A stretch of DNA of 43,246 nucleotides, taken from contig JAIUNT010000008.1 of NCBI GenBank assembly GCA_020161545.1, positions 1 through 43,246 on the forward strand. The letters are read 5' to 3'. Every line of letters begins with the position of its first letter. Within the stretch, counting starts at the first letter, position 1. This document shows positions 41,256 through 43,246 of this stretch, one piece after another. Position numbers and translations under genes: made by a program. Under the pieces are notes generated by a model. That model worked only from the letters and a program-made list of their open reading frames with translations. It searched no databases and had not been told where the DNA came from. This DNA comes from Pseudomonadota bacterium (GTDB lineage Bacteria > Pseudomonadota > Alphaproteobacteria > Caedimonadales > UBA1908).

Positions 41256-41972
41256 CTACTTTCCATCCTCACGCGTGTGTGCCCAAATATTGATGAGCTC
41301 AACAAAGAGCGAAAAGAACATGGCAAAGTAGATATACCCTTTAGGTATTTCAAAACCCACACTTTCCGCCACCAAACTCATGCCGATGAGTAGCAAAAAG
41401 CTCAGAGCCAGCATTTTGATGGTGGGATTGTTGTTGATGAAGGTGCTGACCTGGTGAACGCACAGCATCATGATCACCATGGAGACTAGGACTGCCGCCA
41501 CCATGATTTCCACATGTTTGGCCATTCCAATGGCTGTCACGATGGAGTCCATGGAAAAAACGATATCCATAATGGCAATTTGCGCCACAACGCCACTAAG
41601 TGTTGAGGGGGACTTGCTTGGTTCCTCTAGGCTCGTTTGGGTTTCAACTTTCTGGTGAATCTCAAGAGTGCCCTTCACAATAAGAAAGAGACCTCCCCCC
41701 AAAAGCACAATGGTTCTGGCCGATACGGGTTCTCCAAAAAGCGTAAAAAGAGGCTTTGCAAGGTGCGCAATCCACACAAGGGTGGCCAAAAACATGAGGC
41801 GGGTGATGAGGGCAAAGGCAAGCCCTAAGCGCTGGGCTTTTTTGCGTGTGGGCTCTTTGAGCTTTTCCGACAAAATGGAAATAAACACGAGATTGTCGAT
41901 GCCTAGGATAATCTCCATAAAGGTCAGGACAGCAAAGCTTGACAAGGCTTCATAGGTGAAGAGGTGGTCCAC
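41256..41972 (-). CDS. TerC-family integral membrane protein
   Basis: 238 residues with seven or so membrane segments. MEIILGIDNLVFISI near the N-terminus and IMDIVFSMDSIVTAIGMA in the middle are the two Asp-bearing motifs of the TerC/YgdQ family, which is linked to metal (manganese) export or tellurium resistance in some members. The specific substrate here is unknown. It is convergent to flhG. Confidence 0.9.
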   Translation of the reverse strand: MDHLFTYEALSSFAVLTFMEIILGIDNLVFISILSEKLKEPTRKKAQRLGLAFALITRLMFLATLVWIAHLAKPLFTLFGEPVSARTIVLLGGGLFLIVKGTLEIHQKVETQTSLEEPSKSPSTLSGVVAQIAIMDIVFSMDSIVTAIGMAKHVEIMVAAVLVSMVIMMLCVHQVSTFINNNPTIKMLALSFLLLIGMSLVAESVGFEIPKGYIYFAMFFSLFVELINIWAHTREDGK

Positions 41973-42010
41973 TCTTTTTCTTCTTATACGGGTCTTCGTC
42001 TTCGTCTATT

Positions 42011-42559
42011 CTACGAGGCTTTGCGCGAAGAGGCTAGGGGAAGATTATCAAGGTGGGCGTACTGGCTGCCAAAATAAACAAGGGGGGCGCTCGTGTCATC
42101 AAAGTGGACGTGCGTCACGCGCGCCACAAAAATCAGATGGTCACCTGCCGTGTGTACTGCGTGAGGCTCACAGGCGATGTGTGCAATGGCGCCCTTGAGG
42201 AATGGCGCATGGGTCTCAAGGGACGTCTGGCCAAAGGCTGACCAGTCGATGGTGGCGTCTTTTGCAAAGTGCCGCGAGAGATCTTCCTGGGACTTGGCCA
42301 GAACGCTGATGGAAAAGGAGGAAGCACTCTCAAAAGCAGGCGTGCGTTTGGCGCTTTTTTTAAGACAAAAAAGGATGAGGGGAGGATCCAGGGAGACACT
42401 TGAAAACGCGTTGATCGTCATGCCCAAATACGTTTTTGTTTCATTGTCTTGTGTTGCAACAACGCACACGCCTGTTGTAAAGCGGGCCAGCGTCTGCCGA
42501 AAAGTTGTGTCCTGGGGGACTTGCATTGTCGATATTGACGGCGCTTGCTTTCCTTCCAT
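42011..42559 (-). CDS. Flavin reductase domain protein
   Basis: 182 residues of the HpaC/flavin reductase-like FMN-binding family, which supplies reduced flavin to a partner oxygenase. LARFTTGVCVVATQ, GMTINAFSSVSLDPPLILFCL and the C-terminal LVYFGSQYAHL are typical. No partner oxygenase is visible. The start at 42559 is tentative since neither it nor the Met 11 codons later has a ribosome site. Divergent from the broken dehydrogenase. Confidence 0.87.
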   Translation of the reverse strand: MEGKQAPSISTMQVPQDTTFRQTLARFTTGVCVVATQDNETKTYLGMTINAFSSVSLDPPLILFCLKKSAKRTPAFESASSFSISVLAKSQEDLSRHFAKDATIDWSAFGQTSLETHAPFLKGAIAHIACEPHAVHTAGDHLIFVARVTHVHFDDTSAPLVYFGSQYAHLDNLPLASSRKAS

Positions 42560-42574
42560 GCTGGAGGCATGAAT

Positions 42575-42691
42575 ATGAGCTCACCAATCACCAACCCCTT
42601 TTCGCTGGAAGGTAAGCATATCCTTGTCACCGGAGCCAGCTCGGGAATAGGGCAATCCATCGCGCTTTCTGCAGCGCGGCATTGGACGTGA
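42575..42691 (+). pseudogene. Short-chain dehydrogenase, N-terminal fragment
   Basis: The first 35 or so codons of an SDR: NPFSLEGKHILVTGASSGIG contains the cofactor motif TGxxxGIG. GGAGG lies 7 nt before the ATG at 42575. The reading frame stops at 42689 just after the sequence changes character at about 42670-42680. The family length is about 250 residues, so the gene is cut. Since the following DNA looks foreign, the break is more likely an assembly join than a natural pseudogene. Confidence 0.7.
42669..42680. other. Junction with GC-rich unrelated DNA
   Basis: Left of this point the SDR frame matches its family; right of it the minus-strand frame of a strictosidine-synthase-like gene is intact. 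Base composition and codon use change visibly here. The junction includes CTGCAG, a PstI site and a possible short shared sequence. Confidence 0.65.
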
Positions 42692-43016
42692 GACCGGACG
42701 GTTTGTCGAGCAGGAGCACGCCGATGCCCTGCAGCCCCACTGCGAGCCGTCCGTCGCCGCTGGCCGCGAGCGCCGTCACCGGCGCATCGAAGGTGCGGAA
42801 AATCGTGCAGTCCTTAAGCCAACGCAGATCGCGGCCCGTCGAGAACAGGATGCCTTTTCCGGTGTCGGCCAGATTGTCCGGACCGGGAGCCTCGGCGACA
42901 AGCTGCGCCTCCTCCAGAAGCTGGTTCGGCCGCAGCGCGCCGTCCATCGGCGGCATCGTGATCGCCGCTTCGCCACGGCCGGTGAACCGCTGGATCGCCT
43001 TGATGAACGCGTTCAT
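42675..43016 (-). CDS. Strictosidine-synthase/SMP-30-like protein, N-terminal part
   Basis: Starts at 43016 with MNAFIKAIQRFTGRGEAA and is open across the junction. About 113 residues are genuine, up to SNAAL; residues after that derive from the antisense of the SDR fragment. Segments such as LVAEAPGPDNLADTGKGILF and APVTALAASGDGRLAVGLQG look like blades of a six-bladed propeller. Its start overlaps the upstream gene's stop (ATGA), so the two form a pair. Codons are strongly GC-rich, unlike the rest of the window. Confidence 0.6.
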
Positions 43017-43246
43017 TCGGGCTTGCCCCAATAGTCGTGGAACCCGTGCCAGTTCGGATCCGCGCCCGGCAGGCGGTAGCGGCCGATACGGTTGTTGGCG
43101 ATGCCGCCGAGATAGAGGCTGCCCTTGTGCTCCCGCATCGAGGTGATCATCGGGTGATTGGTGCCCTTCAGGTCCCACAGCGCGTCGAGGATCTCGCCCT
43201 GCTCGTTGAACTTCACCACGCAGCCCGTGTTGATGTTCGGGTAGAG
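43013..43246 (-). CDS. Strictosidine-synthase-like protein, C-terminal part (runs off the window)
   Basis: The last 77 residues of a propeller protein: GCVVKFNEQGEILDALWDLK, MITSMREHKGSLYLGGIANN and RIGRYRLPG are typical of the strictosidine synthase/YVRE family C-terminus. The frame is open to the window edge. It overlaps the next gene by 4 nt. GC-rich and probably not from the same genome as the remainder. Confidence 0.65.
   Translation of the reverse strand, partial: LYPNINTGCVVKFNEQGEILDALWDLKGTNHPMITSMREHKGSLYLGGIANNRIGRYRLPGADPNWHGFHDYWGKPE

Noticed and set aside
1-43246. tRNA, rRNA, CRISPR arrays, insertion sequences
   Set aside because: I looked for cloverleaf ends, regularly spaced direct repeats and transposase motifs by eye and saw none; a dedicated scan could still find a small RNA.

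Overview
The window reads as chromosomal DNA of a Gram-negative alphaproteobacterium. The evidence is lpxI (not lpxH) inside the lipid A block, a linked rpsB-tsf-pyrH-frr-uppS-cdsA block, and a flagellar cluster fliF-fliG-fliH-fliN-flbD-flhA-flhF-flhG with an FlbD-type sigma-54 activator and a perfect CtrA-like box (TTAA-N7-TTAA) in front of fliF. The exact lineage cannot be fixed from sequence alone. A host-associated member is possible, because the window is rich in exported proteins of unknown role, but that is inference.

Layout. 120-3604 (minus): a secreted-type alpha/beta hydrolase and aconitase A. 3709-5500 (minus): two tandem paralogous outer-membrane beta-barrel genes, each with its own terminator and a similar structured leader. 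5588-6031: a small exported protein. 6162-14454 (plus): one long envelope-biogenesis operon, rseP-bamA-skp-lpxD-fabZ-lpxA-lpxI-lpxB, with overlapping or nearly touching genes. 14445-17372: a variable stretch with a small exported protein, a HAD/UbiA-like protein with a degenerate, shortened membrane domain, an aldo/keto reductase, a 75-bp nested palindrome and a small Cys-rich exported protein. 17533-27135: the outstanding feature, seven consecutive genes for exported proteins with class I SAM-methyltransferase-like domains, in two subfamilies. 27249-31787: rpsB to cdsA. 31979-41208: flagellar basal body, switch, export and placement genes. 41256-42559 (minus): TerC-family membrane protein and a flavin reductase. 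42575-42691: the first 35 or so codons of a short-chain dehydrogenase, which breaks off where a visibly GC-richer block starts. That block holds two minus-strand fragments of strictosidine-synthase/SMP-30-like genes and is probably an assembly chimera.

How it works together. The first operon releases envelope-stress signals and inserts outer-membrane proteins (RseP, BamA, Skp) and makes lipid A (LpxD, FabZ, LpxA, LpxI, LpxB). The second makes ribosomal protein S2, EF-Ts, UMP kinase, ribosome recycling factor, undecaprenyl diphosphate and CDP-diacylglycerol. In most alphaproteobacteria these two blocks form one run joined through dxr. Here they are in reversed order, dxr is absent, and the methyltransferase array lies between them. 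The flagellar genes form a separate unit after a good terminator.

The candidate undescribed system is the array of exported methyltransferase-like proteins. All seven have a signal peptide, five share a distinctive N-terminal region (motifs PWxDPR and DPGxSFGQ), one has lost the SAM-binding glycine motif, and two have near-identical promoter-leader cassettes. No substrate can be assigned from sequence.
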